From JAADCS01 sp964473735 (GTDB lineage Bacteria > Hydrothermota > Hydrothermia > LBFQ01), in contig CAYYQD010000040.1 of the NCBI GenBank assembly GCA_964473735.1, forward strand, positions 1 through 14,038: DNA of 14,038 nucleotides, read 5' to 3'. The position numbers and the translations under genes were made by a program. Of the stretch, positions 7,633-14,038 are shown in pieces. The notes under the pieces were generated by a model that made no database searches, was not told the origin of the DNA, and saw nothing but the letters and a program-made list of their open reading frames with translations. Positions within the stretch are counted from its first letter, which is position 1. Each line of letters begins with the position of its first letter.

Positions 7633-7639
7633 AGCACTT

Positions 7640-8275
7640 ATGATTTACCTTATCGTGTCCGTCGGAGGAGGTATAAGGGCGATAACGCCGAAAGGTGATA
7701 CTATAGATCGCCCTCTGCGCTGTCCTTCGGGAACCCCCTGCGATACCCTCCCCAAGCGTAGAACTCTCACCTTTGGAATCTGGTTCTCGGAAGGTTTGGG
7801 CATAAAGGAAGATACCACCACTCCGGCTCTCCCGCCACTGTCAGGCTGTAGGTGGAAGGTCGGAAAGAGAGTTACCTTTATTCTGGACACGTTTAAAGTC
7901 GGGAATACCAGAGTACCGGCCGGAGGTGTCATAAAGATAATCTTAGACTCCACTCAACACTACGGGAGCAAGAGGTTAAAGTTCTACGTAAGAACCAGTA
8001 GGGCGTTTTTGATGGACATGTGGGTATGGGATAGAGATAGAGGGGAGATGATGCGGGGCAGCTGGAAATTTGCCCCTGATAATACGTCTAAGGTTAGATT
8101 GATAGAGCGAGACTACAGGACGGGGCTCAGGCCCGGTGTGTATTTACCCCCGTCGGCACCGGCACCACGGGACTTTGAAAGGGGAAAACTCATAATAACC
8201 CTGTTTATACCGGGTAGATACAGGGGAAAGGACGTCAGGTCCAAAGTGGAGGTATCGGAGATATGCTTGGAATAA
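7640..8275 (+). CDS. exported protein of unknown function
   Basis: From the ATG at 7640 the product has 211 residues; I recognise no family. It starts with a short hydrophobic stretch (MIYLIVSVGGG) that could be an export signal, followed by a linker with two Cys (CPSGTPC). A beta-rich body follows with a further Cys (SGCRWKVG), a Trp/Asp segment (MDMWVWDRD) and a Pro-rich turn (PPSAPAPRD). It lacks the C-terminal sorting tail of its neighbours and ends charged (SEICLE). The longest open frame starts at 7349 and would add 97 residues. I reject it because the promoter at 7627 lies inside it and the signal would be buried. Its last 13 bases overlap the next gene, indicating an operon. Codon use is somewhat more A/T-rich than in the flanking genes. 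Confidence 0.65.
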   Translation: MIYLIVSVGGGIRAITPKGDTIDRPLRCPSGTPCDTLPKRRTLTFGIWFSEGLGIKEDTTTPALPPLSGCRWKVGKRVTFILDTFKVGNTRVPAGGVIKIILDSTQHYGSKRLKFYVRTSRAFLMDMWVWDRDRGEMMRGSWKFAPDNTSKVRLIERDYRTGLRPGVYLPPSAPAPRDFERGKLIITLFIPGRYRGKDVRSKVEVSEICLE

Positions 8276-9273
8276 TGCTGCTTGTCCTAAGCGTTGACCC
8301 CTTTGAAATGGCGGGATACAACATGGGGCAGAGGCGCACCTACCTCTTAGGTGGGGACTACGCCGGACAGGAGGTTGATAGCGTTATTACCACGTTCACG
8401 ATGGGGTTTGACTGCGTTCTCCCTCCCGGGAGTGAAGTAGTGAGCATATTAACCATAAACCCGGATTCCATTCTGGCCGATACCGGGTACGCGTACTACA
8501 ACACTTTCTACTGGGTGGAGTTCTACGGTAAAAGATTTCTGGGTTTGATGGCCCACGCGTGGGATTTAAGGGTCGCCGTAAGATCCTTGCGCTTTCCCAT
8601 GGTACTCGGTGATAGGTGGCCCGCATACGACTGGTGCGGCCCGGCCGTGGGTGATACCCTCTTCATAGGCTTCTACGATTCGGATTACCTGTACGACAGC
8701 GTGGTGTTTCTACCCTCTTACATGTCCTACACCTACATAAGCCCCGACACCGACACCGTTATAACCTCTGGTGCCCTCTCCTACACTCTTCTCCTTAGCC
8801 GCTGGGATACAATAAGGTACGAAAGCGACACTTCCCTGCAGATCCTTCGCCAGATAATGCATACCTACAAAGACTTCGTGCATTTTATCTACGTTCGCGG
8901 CGTGGGTTACGTTGAGTACGCGGTGGATTCCTCCTATCACACCGTGGAGAATAAGATATACTGGAGGAGTGGCCTTTACGAAGGATACACCTTCGTGTTC
9001 GTGGGGTCGGATACCACCACCACACCCCGCTACGTCAGGAGGTTGTCCGGCCTCGTAGCATCCGAGAGAAAGGGGGAGGGTGGAGCCCGCTACACCCTCA
9101 ACGGGAACAACCTGACCCTGTTCTGTCCCGAGCGGTGCGACTTCTCCCTGTACGATGCTTCGGGGAGGTACATAAACGGAGGCCGATTGAGAGGTAAGGA
9201 GGTCCTCGCTTTGAAGAGAGGCGTTCTGTTCCTGCGTTTGAACGGGAGGACGCACAGGATCGTAGTCAGGTAG
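8263..9273 (+). CDS. secreted protein with type IX-like sorting tail
   Basis: A 336-residue protein whose start lies within the end of the previous gene. GGAGG at 8248-8252 sits 10 nt before the ATG at 8263, the most plausible Shine-Dalgarno in the window. An in-frame ATG at 8275 sits in a TAATG overlap with the upstream stop and would remove only four residues. The short hydrophobic start (MLGIMLLVLSV) lacks positive charge. The body is aromatic- and beta-rich (many Tyr, GDTLF, DTIRYESDTS) with a few Cys; no enzyme motif is visible. Residues ~290-336 (FSLYDASGRYING, LKRGVLFLRLNG, HRIVVR) are the sorting tail. It probably acts outside the cell or on the surface, together with or alongside the upstream unknown protein. 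Confidence 0.75.
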   Translation: MLGIMLLVLSVDPFEMAGYNMGQRRTYLLGGDYAGQEVDSVITTFTMGFDCVLPPGSEVVSILTINPDSILADTGYAYYNTFYWVEFYGKRFLGLMAHAWDLRVAVRSLRFPMVLGDRWPAYDWCGPAVGDTLFIGFYDSDYLYDSVVFLPSYMSYTYISPDTDTVITSGALSYTLLLSRWDTIRYESDTSLQILRQIMHTYKDFVHFIYVRGVGYVEYAVDSSYHTVENKIYWRSGLYEGYTFVFVGSDTTTTPRYVRRLSGLVASERKGEGGARYTLNGNNLTLFCPERCDFSLYDASGRYINGGRLRGKEVLALKRGVLFLRLNGRTHRIVVR

Positions 9274-9293
9274 AAACTCCGGAGCACGAATAT

Positions 9294-9331
9294 GGTACCA
9301 CTTTAACGGATTTTGTACCCAGAGTGGTACC
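9294..9331. repeat. inverted repeat GGTACCACT / AGTGGTACC
   Basis: Exact 9-bp arms at 9294-9302 and 9323-9331 with a 20-nt loop; a further T-A and a G-T pair are possible inward. It lies just after the stop of the gene at 8263 and about 100 bases before the ppdK promoter. No U-run follows directly, so it may be an intrinsic terminator of a non-standard kind, an RNA-stabilising hairpin, or an operator. Confidence 0.5.
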
Positions 9332-9435
9332 GCACAGTGCAGGGGATTTCTTTCGTATGGCGTTGCCGCCTTGGGAATGGGAGCGGTTATGCCCGGAGAG
9401 TGTAGGACTTTTCACGAGCGCCCATCCTACCGCAG

Positions 9436-9441
9436 TAAAAT
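9436..9441 (+). promoter_or_regulatory. -10 box TAAAAT of ppdK, leaderless start
   Basis: TAAAAT, then 8 nt (cttatctt), then the ATG at 9450, which begins the canonical PPDK N-terminus. The open frame back to 9324 is therefore upstream of transcription. A TTTTCAC stretch about 20 nt upstream is the only -35-like element. Confidence 0.65.
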
Positions 9442-9449
9442 CTTATCTT

Positions 9450-12170
9450 ATGAGCAAAAAGATGGTGTATTTCTTCGGCAACGGTGTAGCCGAAGGGCAC
9501 GGCCTCGGTAAGGATCTCTTGGGCGGTAAAGGACACGGTCTTCACGAGATGACCCACGCTGGGCTGCCGGTCCCCCCCGGCTTCACGATAACCACGGAGG
9601 TATGCAGGTACTACTACACCCACGACCGCCAGTTTCCCCCCGGCCTGAAGGATGAGGTCCTCCAGAACCTTAAGAGGGTTGAAGAGGTTAAGGGTCAGAG
9701 GTTCGGGGACCCCCACAACCCCCTGCTGGTCTCCGTGAGGTCCGGCGCTCCGGTTTCCATGCCCGGAATGATGGACACCATCCTGAACTTGGGCCTGAAC
9801 GACGAGACCGTCGTGGGCCTTTCCGAGATGGCCAACGAGAGGTTTGCCTACGATTCCTACAGACGCTTCCTTCAGATGTTCGGCAAGGTGGTCCTTAAGA
9901 TAGACGACAGGCTCTTTGACAGGGAGTTAGAGGCTGTGAAGGAGAGGAAGGCCGGGGAGCTGGGGAAGAGTGTCAGGGAGGTGAAGGATACGGACCTTAC
10001 GGCCGAGGACTGGAAGGAGGTGGTGGAGAGGTTCAAGAGGGTGATAAGGGATGAGACCGGTTCGGACTTCCCGCAGGACCCCTACGAGCAGCTCTGGATG
10101 GCCATAAAGGCCGTCTTTGACTCCTGGAACAACCCCCGGGCCATAGAGTACCGGAAGATTGAGGGGATACCCGACGACCTGGGGACGGCATGCAACGTGG
10201 TGGCCATGGTCTTCGGAAACTTAGGGGACGATAGCGGCACGGGTGTGATGTTCACGAGAGACCCCAACACCGGCGAGAAGAGGGTGTACGGTGAGTTCCT
10301 CCCCAACGCCCAGGGTGAGGACATAGTGGCAGGTATCCGTACCCCAATGCCCCTGTCTAAAAGGGACAAGAAGGACCCCAACCAGATTTCCCTTGAGGAG
10401 TGGGACCCCAACGTCTATCACGAGCTCCTGAATCTGGCCGAAAAGCTGGAGAGGTACTACAGGGACATGCAGGACATTGAATTTACGATAGAGAGGAAGA
10501 AGGTGTGGCTCCTGCAGACCCGCCGGGGCAAGCGCACCCCCAGGGCCGAGGTGAAGATAGCCGTTGATATGGCCAAGGAGGGGCTCATAAGCAGGGAGGA
10601 GGCCATAATGCGGGTGGACCCCTACCGGTTTGAGATGGTCCTGCACCCGTACGTGGATGAAAACATCGTTGCCAAAGAGTTGGGCCACGTTCCCCGCATC
10701 GCCTTCGGTATAGCCGCCTCTCCCGGTGCGGCCACAGGTAAGGTCGTCTTCCACCCGGAGAGGGCCTACGAGCTGGCGAAGGAAGGGGAGAAGGTCATAC
10801 TGGTGAGGGTTGAGACTTCACCGGAGGACATCAAGGGCATGGCAGCGGCCGTAGGTATCCTGACGGGAAGGGGTGGAGCTCTATCCCACGCTGCCGTGGT
10901 GGCCCGGGGAATGGGGAAGCCCGCCGTCGTCGGTGCCGAGATGCTGGACATACACGAGGATGAGGGGTACTTCAGTGTGAGCGGTTCCTACACCTTCAAC
11001 GGAAAGGAGGTGATCATCCGCGAGGGGGACGTCATAACCATAGACGGTGGCAGCGGGAAGGTCTATCTCGGAGATGTACCTAAGGTGGAGCCGGAGCTGA
11101 GTGGTGAGGTGGCGGAGATACTGGAGTGGGCGGACGAGATCCGCAGAGGTAAGCTGGGGGTAAGGGCCAACGCCGACACCCCGGAGGACGCCCGTAGGGC
11201 CCGAGAGTTCGGTGCCGAAGGCATAGGTCTGGCCCGAACGGAGCACATGTTCTTCGCTGAGGACAGGATAAAGGACTTCCGCACCATGATCCTCTTCGCC
11301 TCCCGGAAGGGGGAGAGGTACGAGAGAGCCAAAGGGAGGATAAAGTCCTATCAGGCCAAAGACTTCTACGGTCTCCTCAAGGAGATGGACGGCCTTCCGG
11401 TCATAATACGCCTTCTGGACCCTCCCCTCCACGAGTTCCTGCCCAAGACCGAGGAGCAGGTCAGGGAGACGGCGGAGTACACGGGGGTATCCGAGGAGGA
11501 GATAAGGAGGTTGGTTGAGGCCACCCACGAGGCCAACCCGATGTTAGGACACAGGGGTGTAAGGCTGGCCATCACCTACCCCGACATCTACGCCATGCAG
11601 ACGGAGGCCGTGGCCGAGGCCTACCTTAAGCTCAAGGAGGAGGGCTACGACCCCAGACCCAAGATAATGCTCCCGCTGGTGGCCTTCGCTTCGGAGATGG
11701 AGAAGGTACGGGGGATCGTGGAGGAGGTCCTTGAGAGGTACGGCCTGAAGGGTAAGATTGAGGTCGGCACGATGATAGAGCTGCCAAGGGCGGCGGTGAA
11801 AGGGGACGAGATAGCCCGATACGCCGACTTCTTCTCCTTCGGCACCAACGACCTCACCCAGACTACTCTGGGCTTTTCAAGGGACGACGCCGGGAAGTTC
11901 CTTCCGGAGTACATAGAGAAGGGCCTCCTTAAGGACGACCCCTTCAAGACCGTGGATGACGGGGTGGTGGCCCTCGTAGAGATGGGAACCTCAAAGGGTA
12001 AATGTGAGAAGGAGAGCCTTGAGGTGGGGGTGTGCGGTGAGCACGGTGGAGACCCCAAGAGCATACGTAAGTTCTACAGGGCCGGCGTTGATTACGTGAG
12101 CGCCTCCCCCTTCAGGGTGCCGGTGGCCCGGCTTGCGGCCGCGCAGGCCGTATTAGAGGATAGATGCTGA
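9450..12170 (+). CDS. ppdK: pyruvate, phosphate dikinase
   Basis: A 906-residue cytoplasmic enzyme interconverting pyruvate + ATP + Pi and phosphoenolpyruvate + AMP + PPi, used for gluconeogenesis or PPi-linked glycolysis. The N-terminus VYFFGNGVAEG..LLGGKGHGLHEM and VSVRSGAPVSMPGMMDTI mark the ATP-grasp domain, and LLQTRRGKRTPRAEVKIAVD its end. The swivelling domain has the phosphorylated His480 in GGALSHAAVVARGMG. The C-terminal TIM barrel has IELPRAA, FFSFGTNDLTQTTLG and the catalytic Cys862 in VCGEHGGDP. All domains are present and the length is close to the usual 870-910. Most PPDKs read GGMTSHAAV; here the Thr two before the His is Leu478. The start at 9450 fits the family and the promoter; the longer frame from 9324 adds a non-conserved extension. 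Its last 7 bases overlap the AAA ATPase gene. Confidence 0.95.
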   Translation: MSKKMVYFFGNGVAEGHGLGKDLLGGKGHGLHEMTHAGLPVPPGFTITTEVCRYYYTHDRQFPPGLKDEVLQNLKRVEEVKGQRFGDPHNPLLVSVRSGAPVSMPGMMDTILNLGLNDETVVGLSEMANERFAYDSYRRFLQMFGKVVLKIDDRLFDRELEAVKERKAGELGKSVREVKDTDLTAEDWKEVVERFKRVIRDETGSDFPQDPYEQLWMAIKAVFDSWNNPRAIEYRKIEGIPDDLGTACNVVAMVFGNLGDDSGTGVMFTRDPNTGEKRVYGEFLPNAQGEDIVAGIRTPMPLSKRDKKDPNQISLEEWDPNVYHELLNLAEKLERYYRDMQDIEFTIERKKVWLLQTRRGKRTPRAEVKIAVDMAKEGLISREEAIMRVDPYRFEMVLHPYVDENIVAKELGHVPRIAFGIAASPGAATGKVVFHPERAYELAKEGEKVILVRVETSPEDIKGMAAAVGILTGRGGALSHAAVVARGMGKPAVVGAEMLDIHEDEGYFSVSGSYTFNGKEVIIREGDVITIDGGSGKVYLGDVPKVEPELSGEVAEILEWADEIRRGKLGVRANADTPEDARRAREFGAEGIGLARTEHMFFAEDRIKDFRTMILFASRKGERYERAKGRIKSYQAKDFYGLLKEMDGLPVIIRLLDPPLHEFLPKTEEQVRETAEYTGVSEEEIRRLVEATHEANPMLGHRGVRLAITYPDIYAMQTEAVAEAYLKLKEEGYDPRPKIMLPLVAFASEMEKVRGIVEEVLERYGLKGKIEVGTMIELPRAAVKGDEIARYADFFSFGTNDLTQTTLGFSRDDAGKFLPEYIEKGLLKDDPFKTVDDGVVALVEMGTSKGKCEKESLEVGVCGEHGGDPKSIRKFYRAGVDYVSASPFRVPVARLAAAQAVLEDRC

Positions 12171-13453
12171 AAAGATTGAAGGTCCGCAGGTACCGAAGTC
12201 TGCGGTGGGTGGACGTACCTGTGGACCCTTTTAACGTTCTTATAGGACCCAACGCCTCCGGCAAGAGTAACTTCCTTGACGTCCTTCTCTTCATAAAAGA
12301 CATGATAACCTCCGAGGATGGAGTCATGGGGGCGGTGCAGAGGAGGGCTCCTGACCTCTCCCATCTCGTGTGGATGATGGAGGACGTTGGGGAAGGCTTT
12401 GAGTTCGTGATAGAGTACGACTTACCGGAGGAGTACCGCGTAAGGTCCAGAGACAAGCAGGGAAAAGAGAGGCTCTACGACAGGATCAAGTACATGCTGA
12501 AGGTGGGAACGGGGGAGTACGGCCCCGCGCCCGTGAGGGAGCACCTGTACCTGGTGGAGAGCTCCTCCGTTAGCGATTCACCCCCAAAAAGGAGCCTGTT
12601 CCCCACACTCCTTCCTGACAGACCCCTCCTTGACACTACGAAGAAGAAAGTTAGAACGCCATCGGGCCACAGGCTGGTAGCCCGCAGGCTGGAGTACGGC
12701 CCAAGGGTGTATATGAGGTCGGAGCTCAGCCCCAAACCCTTCAACATAACCCTTGACATAAGCCCCCTCAAGTCCGTCCTGTCCGTCCTGTTGGAGGACG
12801 AGCGCAGGTTCAGGACTTCACTGTGGTTCAGGAACGTACTGAGGAATTCTCTCCTCTTCATCCATCTCAACGTTGAAAAGATGAGACGGCCCACCCCACC
12901 GAACGCTCCCATAACCTTCCAGCCGGACGGCTCCAACCTCCCCACGGTCTTACTGGACTTGAAGAAAAACCATAAGCAAAGGTTCCTGTGGTACGTCTCC
13001 CACGTCAGTGCCACCTTGAAGGACGTTGAGGATATTGAGATACACCGCAGACCGGAGGATAACTTCCTGTACATAGTCCTCCGATACAGGTACGGGCTGA
13101 AGGCCCCCTCCTGGGTACTGTCCGACGGGACCCTACGCTTTCTCGCCCTTAGCGCCATCCCCTTCCTGCCGCCCCAGAACCGCATATTTCTGATAGAGGA
13201 GCCGGAGAACGGGATACATCCCCGTGCCGTAAGTAGCCTGTTGGAGGTGCTCAAAACTGCGTCCGACAACCAGATACTCATAGCCACCCACTCCCCTCTC
13301 ATACTCCGTCAGATGCAACCGGAGGATATACTCGTCTTCAGGAAAACCGAGGAGGGAGCCACGGACATAGTTAGAGGCACGGATCACCCCGCGTTGCGGG
13401 AATGGAGAGAAGAGGTCTCACTGGACAAGCTGGTGGTAAGCGGGGTACTATGA
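12164..13453 (+). CDS. ABC-type AAA family ATPase (AAA_21-like), possible defence component
   Basis: A 429-residue soluble ATPase of the RecF/SMC-like ABC class. Walker A is GPNASGKS (28-35). A signature-like LSDGTLR lies at 319-325, Walker B IFLIEEPENGIHP has the catalytic acidic pair at 345-346, and the switch His376 is in ATHSP. About 280 residues between Walker A and the signature form the variable lid; no coiled coil with a zinc hook and no toprim nuclease domain are fused to it. Proteins of this size usually act with a separately encoded partner, and the gene downstream overlaps it by ATGA. Similar ATPase plus small-protein pairs occur in anti-phage islands; from memory they resemble the MAD3/MAD4 components of the methylation-associated defence system, but no methyltransferase is nearby here. 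The start overlaps the end of ppdK by 7 bases, with AGAGGA just upstream. The ATPase call is firm; the defence role is inference. Confidence 0.85.
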   Translation: MLKRLKVRRYRSLRWVDVPVDPFNVLIGPNASGKSNFLDVLLFIKDMITSEDGVMGAVQRRAPDLSHLVWMMEDVGEGFEFVIEYDLPEEYRVRSRDKQGKERLYDRIKYMLKVGTGEYGPAPVREHLYLVESSSVSDSPPKRSLFPTLLPDRPLLDTTKKKVRTPSGHRLVARRLEYGPRVYMRSELSPKPFNITLDISPLKSVLSVLLEDERRFRTSLWFRNVLRNSLLFIHLNVEKMRRPTPPNAPITFQPDGSNLPTVLLDLKKNHKQRFLWYVSHVSATLKDVEDIEIHRRPEDNFLYIVLRYRYGLKAPSWVLSDGTLRFLALSAIPFLPPQNRIFLIEEPENGIHPRAVSSLLEVLKTASDNQILIATHSPLILRQMQPEDILVFRKTEEGATDIVRGTDHPALREWREEVSLDKLVVSGVL

Positions 13454-13830
13454 GAGAGTACGAATACGACGTGGTTATACTGGTGGCGGACTCCCATATG
13501 GAGACCTTCGTTGATGTCCTGCTTAAGGAGAAGAACAGGGCTCTCGGGATCGGCCATATCATGTACGAGATAATCACCCACGAGGAGCGAGATCCGGGAA
13601 TCTTCAACAACCCTTACGAGCTTTTGCGGATATACCAGGGTAAGGCCAGAAAGGTTATGGTGATGTTGGACGAGGAGTGGAGCGGTTCTCCGGGCAAGGA
13701 AAGAATCAGGCGAGAGGTTAAAGACCTGATAGTCAGGAATACCGACTGGAAGGAGGAGGATATTGCGGTTATCGTTCCGTCGCCGGGGCGTGCGGAGATG
13801 AGGAGTTTGAGAAGTTCGTTGAGTTCTTAA
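13450..13830 (+). CDS. small partner protein of the AAA ATPase, 3' end apparently frameshifted
   Basis: Starts at the ATG at 13450 overlapping the ATPase stop (ATGA); an upstream in-frame ATG at 13402 lies inside the ATPase gene and is rejected. The product is 126 residues. VVILVADSHMETFVDVLL, then ALGIG, THEERDPGIF and VMVMLDEEWSG resemble, from memory, the small protein that accompanies such ATPases (beginning VVLVADK.ME, with a conserved HPERDPG and an acidic motif after strand four). In that family the strand VIVP is normally followed by ELE-x-W and 60 or more further residues. Here VIVP runs into a low-complexity Arg/Ser end (RSLRSSLSS) and stops, while a protein-like end continues in another frame to 13853. 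Either the gene is decayed, or one base is missing from the GGGG run at 13785-13788. Confidence 0.6.
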   Translation: MREYEYDVVILVADSHMETFVDVLLKEKNRALGIGHIMYEIITHEERDPGIFNNPYELLRIYQGKARKVMVMLDEEWSGSPGKERIRREVKDLIVRNTDWKEEDIAVIVPSPGRAEMRSLRSSLSS

Positions 13831-13853
13831 GGACGGTAAGCCCTACGGTGTAA
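13785..13853 (+). pseudogene. out-of-frame continuation of the small ATPase-partner gene
   Basis: One frame back from the gene at 13450, the sequence reads ACGDEEFEKFVEFLRTVSPTV and stops at TAA 13851-13853. The amphipathic, charged pattern looks like a true C-terminal helix, unlike the Ser/Arg-rich end of the zero frame. One added G in the GGGG run at 13785-13788 would join the two frames. The region seems to be the displaced original 3' end of the gene. Confidence 0.45.
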
Positions 13854-13961
13854 AGGGTAGGTGCCTGGACAGGTATGTTTTCTGCGGTGCTTGAGGGTGA
13901 TTGGTTGTCCTACTGCTGCGTTTAACTGACCGTTGCCCCGTTCTATTGGACACGGCAGCTT

Positions 13962-13967
13962 ATTATA
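13962..13967 (-). promoter_or_regulatory. isolated TATAAT hexamer, minus strand
   Basis: Perfect TATAAT three bases after the stop of the minus-strand gene ending at 13970, read away from it. 8 nt later is a GTG opening a 36-codon basic frame (13843-13953). The spacing matches the leaderless promoters, but the frame overlaps the ATPase-partner 3' end antisense and has unusual codons, so a small RNA, a tiny gene or chance are all possible. The rest of 13854-13969 shows nothing I can name. Confidence 0.3.
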
Positions 13968-13969
13968 CC

Positions 13970-14038
13970 TTACATCCTCCACACCCCCACCATCAGCTGC
14001 ACGGCCCCCACCAGAGCCCCTATCGGAATACCCATGTA
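13970..14038 (-). CDS. C-terminal end of a membrane protein (5' truncated)
   Basis: On the minus strand the frame enters at the window edge and ends at TAA (13970-13972), giving YMGIPIGALVGAVQLMVGVWRM. This is one hydrophobic, probably membrane-spanning segment with a Gly-Ile-Pro-Ile-Gly turn and a short positive end. The pattern is reminiscent of the last helix of TRAP-transporter small permeases, but 22 residues are too few to assign a family. It converges on the ATPase-partner gene, with about 140 bases between. Confidence 0.55.
   Translation of the reverse strand, partial: YMGIPIGALVGAVQLMVGVWRM

Larger units (their letters stand above)
7402..7639. other. divergent intergenic region with two outward promoters
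   Basis: 238 bases separate the divergent genes, the longest gap in the window. It carries a -10 box at each edge and a weak CCCGA/TCGGG hairpin near 7461-7480. The frame leading into the gene at 7640 is open back to 7349, and another frame is open from 7429 to 7698. Neither has a ribosome site, and both run over a promoter, so I treat the region as non-coding. Space is ample for regulator binding, but I recognise no specific operator. Confidence 0.55.

Noticed and set aside
7349..7639. 97-residue N-terminal extension of the gene at 7640
   Set aside because: It runs over the TATAAT at 7627, buries a signal-like N-terminus, and overlaps the start of the divergent gene.
7429..7698. 89-codon plus-strand frame in the divergent gap
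   Set aside because: It overlaps the start of the gene at 7640, has no ribosome site and has no recognisable protein pattern.
9324..9449. Extended N-terminus of PPDK
   Set aside because: The family begins near MSKKMVYFFG, and the promoter lies within the extension.
12475..13302. 275-codon minus-strand frame antisense to the AAA ATPase
   Set aside because: The plus-strand frame has intact Walker A, signature, Walker B and switch motifs; the antisense frame has none.
1..14038. CRISPR arrays, tRNA/rRNA genes, transposases, insertion sequence ends
   Set aside because: No regularly spaced repeats, cloverleaf or rRNA-like sequence, or transposase motifs were seen on either strand.

Overview
The window looks like bacterial chromosome from a thermophile with a type IX-like cell-envelope export system. 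Three things suggest this. Arg is coded mainly by AGG/AGA and Ile often by ATA in a roughly 55-60% GC sequence. Coding is very dense. Five predicted exported beta-rich proteins share a C-terminal tail of the form YDASGR...LPRGVYFVR...VVVR, like the type IX (Por) sorting domains of the FCB superphylum and candidate phyla such as WOR-3 and Hydrothermae. The placement is inference, not a database result.

Layout. 2-1587 (+): the 3' end of one exported protein, then a propeller-like protein overlapping it by ATGA. 1588-2388 (-): an enoyl-ACP reductase of FabI/FabL type whose stop abuts the previous gene with no gap. 2447-7401 (-): three envelope genes, namely a multidomain adhesin-like protein, a one-haem cytochrome fused to an outer-membrane barrel, and a beta-helix-like protein. 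7640-9273 (+): an unknown exported protein followed by an overlapping exported protein with a C-terminal tail. 9450-13830 (+): pyruvate phosphate dikinase (ppdK), an ABC-type AAA ATPase, and a small partner protein that appears damaged at its 3' end, all overlapping. 13970-14038 (-): the tail of a membrane protein.

The most striking signal is regulatory. Every gene that appears to begin a transcript (six of six) has a -10 hexamer (TATAAT, TACAAT or TAAAAT) ending 7-9 nt before its ATG, with no room for a Shine-Dalgarno site. These genes are probably transcribed as leaderless mRNAs. Genes inside operons instead start by overlap with the preceding stop. The promoters also fix several starts downstream of the longest open frames, and the corrected starts give unusually short hydrophobic signal sequences with no Lys/Arg before the core.

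The second point of interest is the AAA ATPase plus small protein pair. It resembles two-gene ATPase cassettes seen in defence islands and is translationally coupled to the housekeeping gene ppdK. No tRNA, rRNA, CRISPR array, transposase or insertion sequence was seen.
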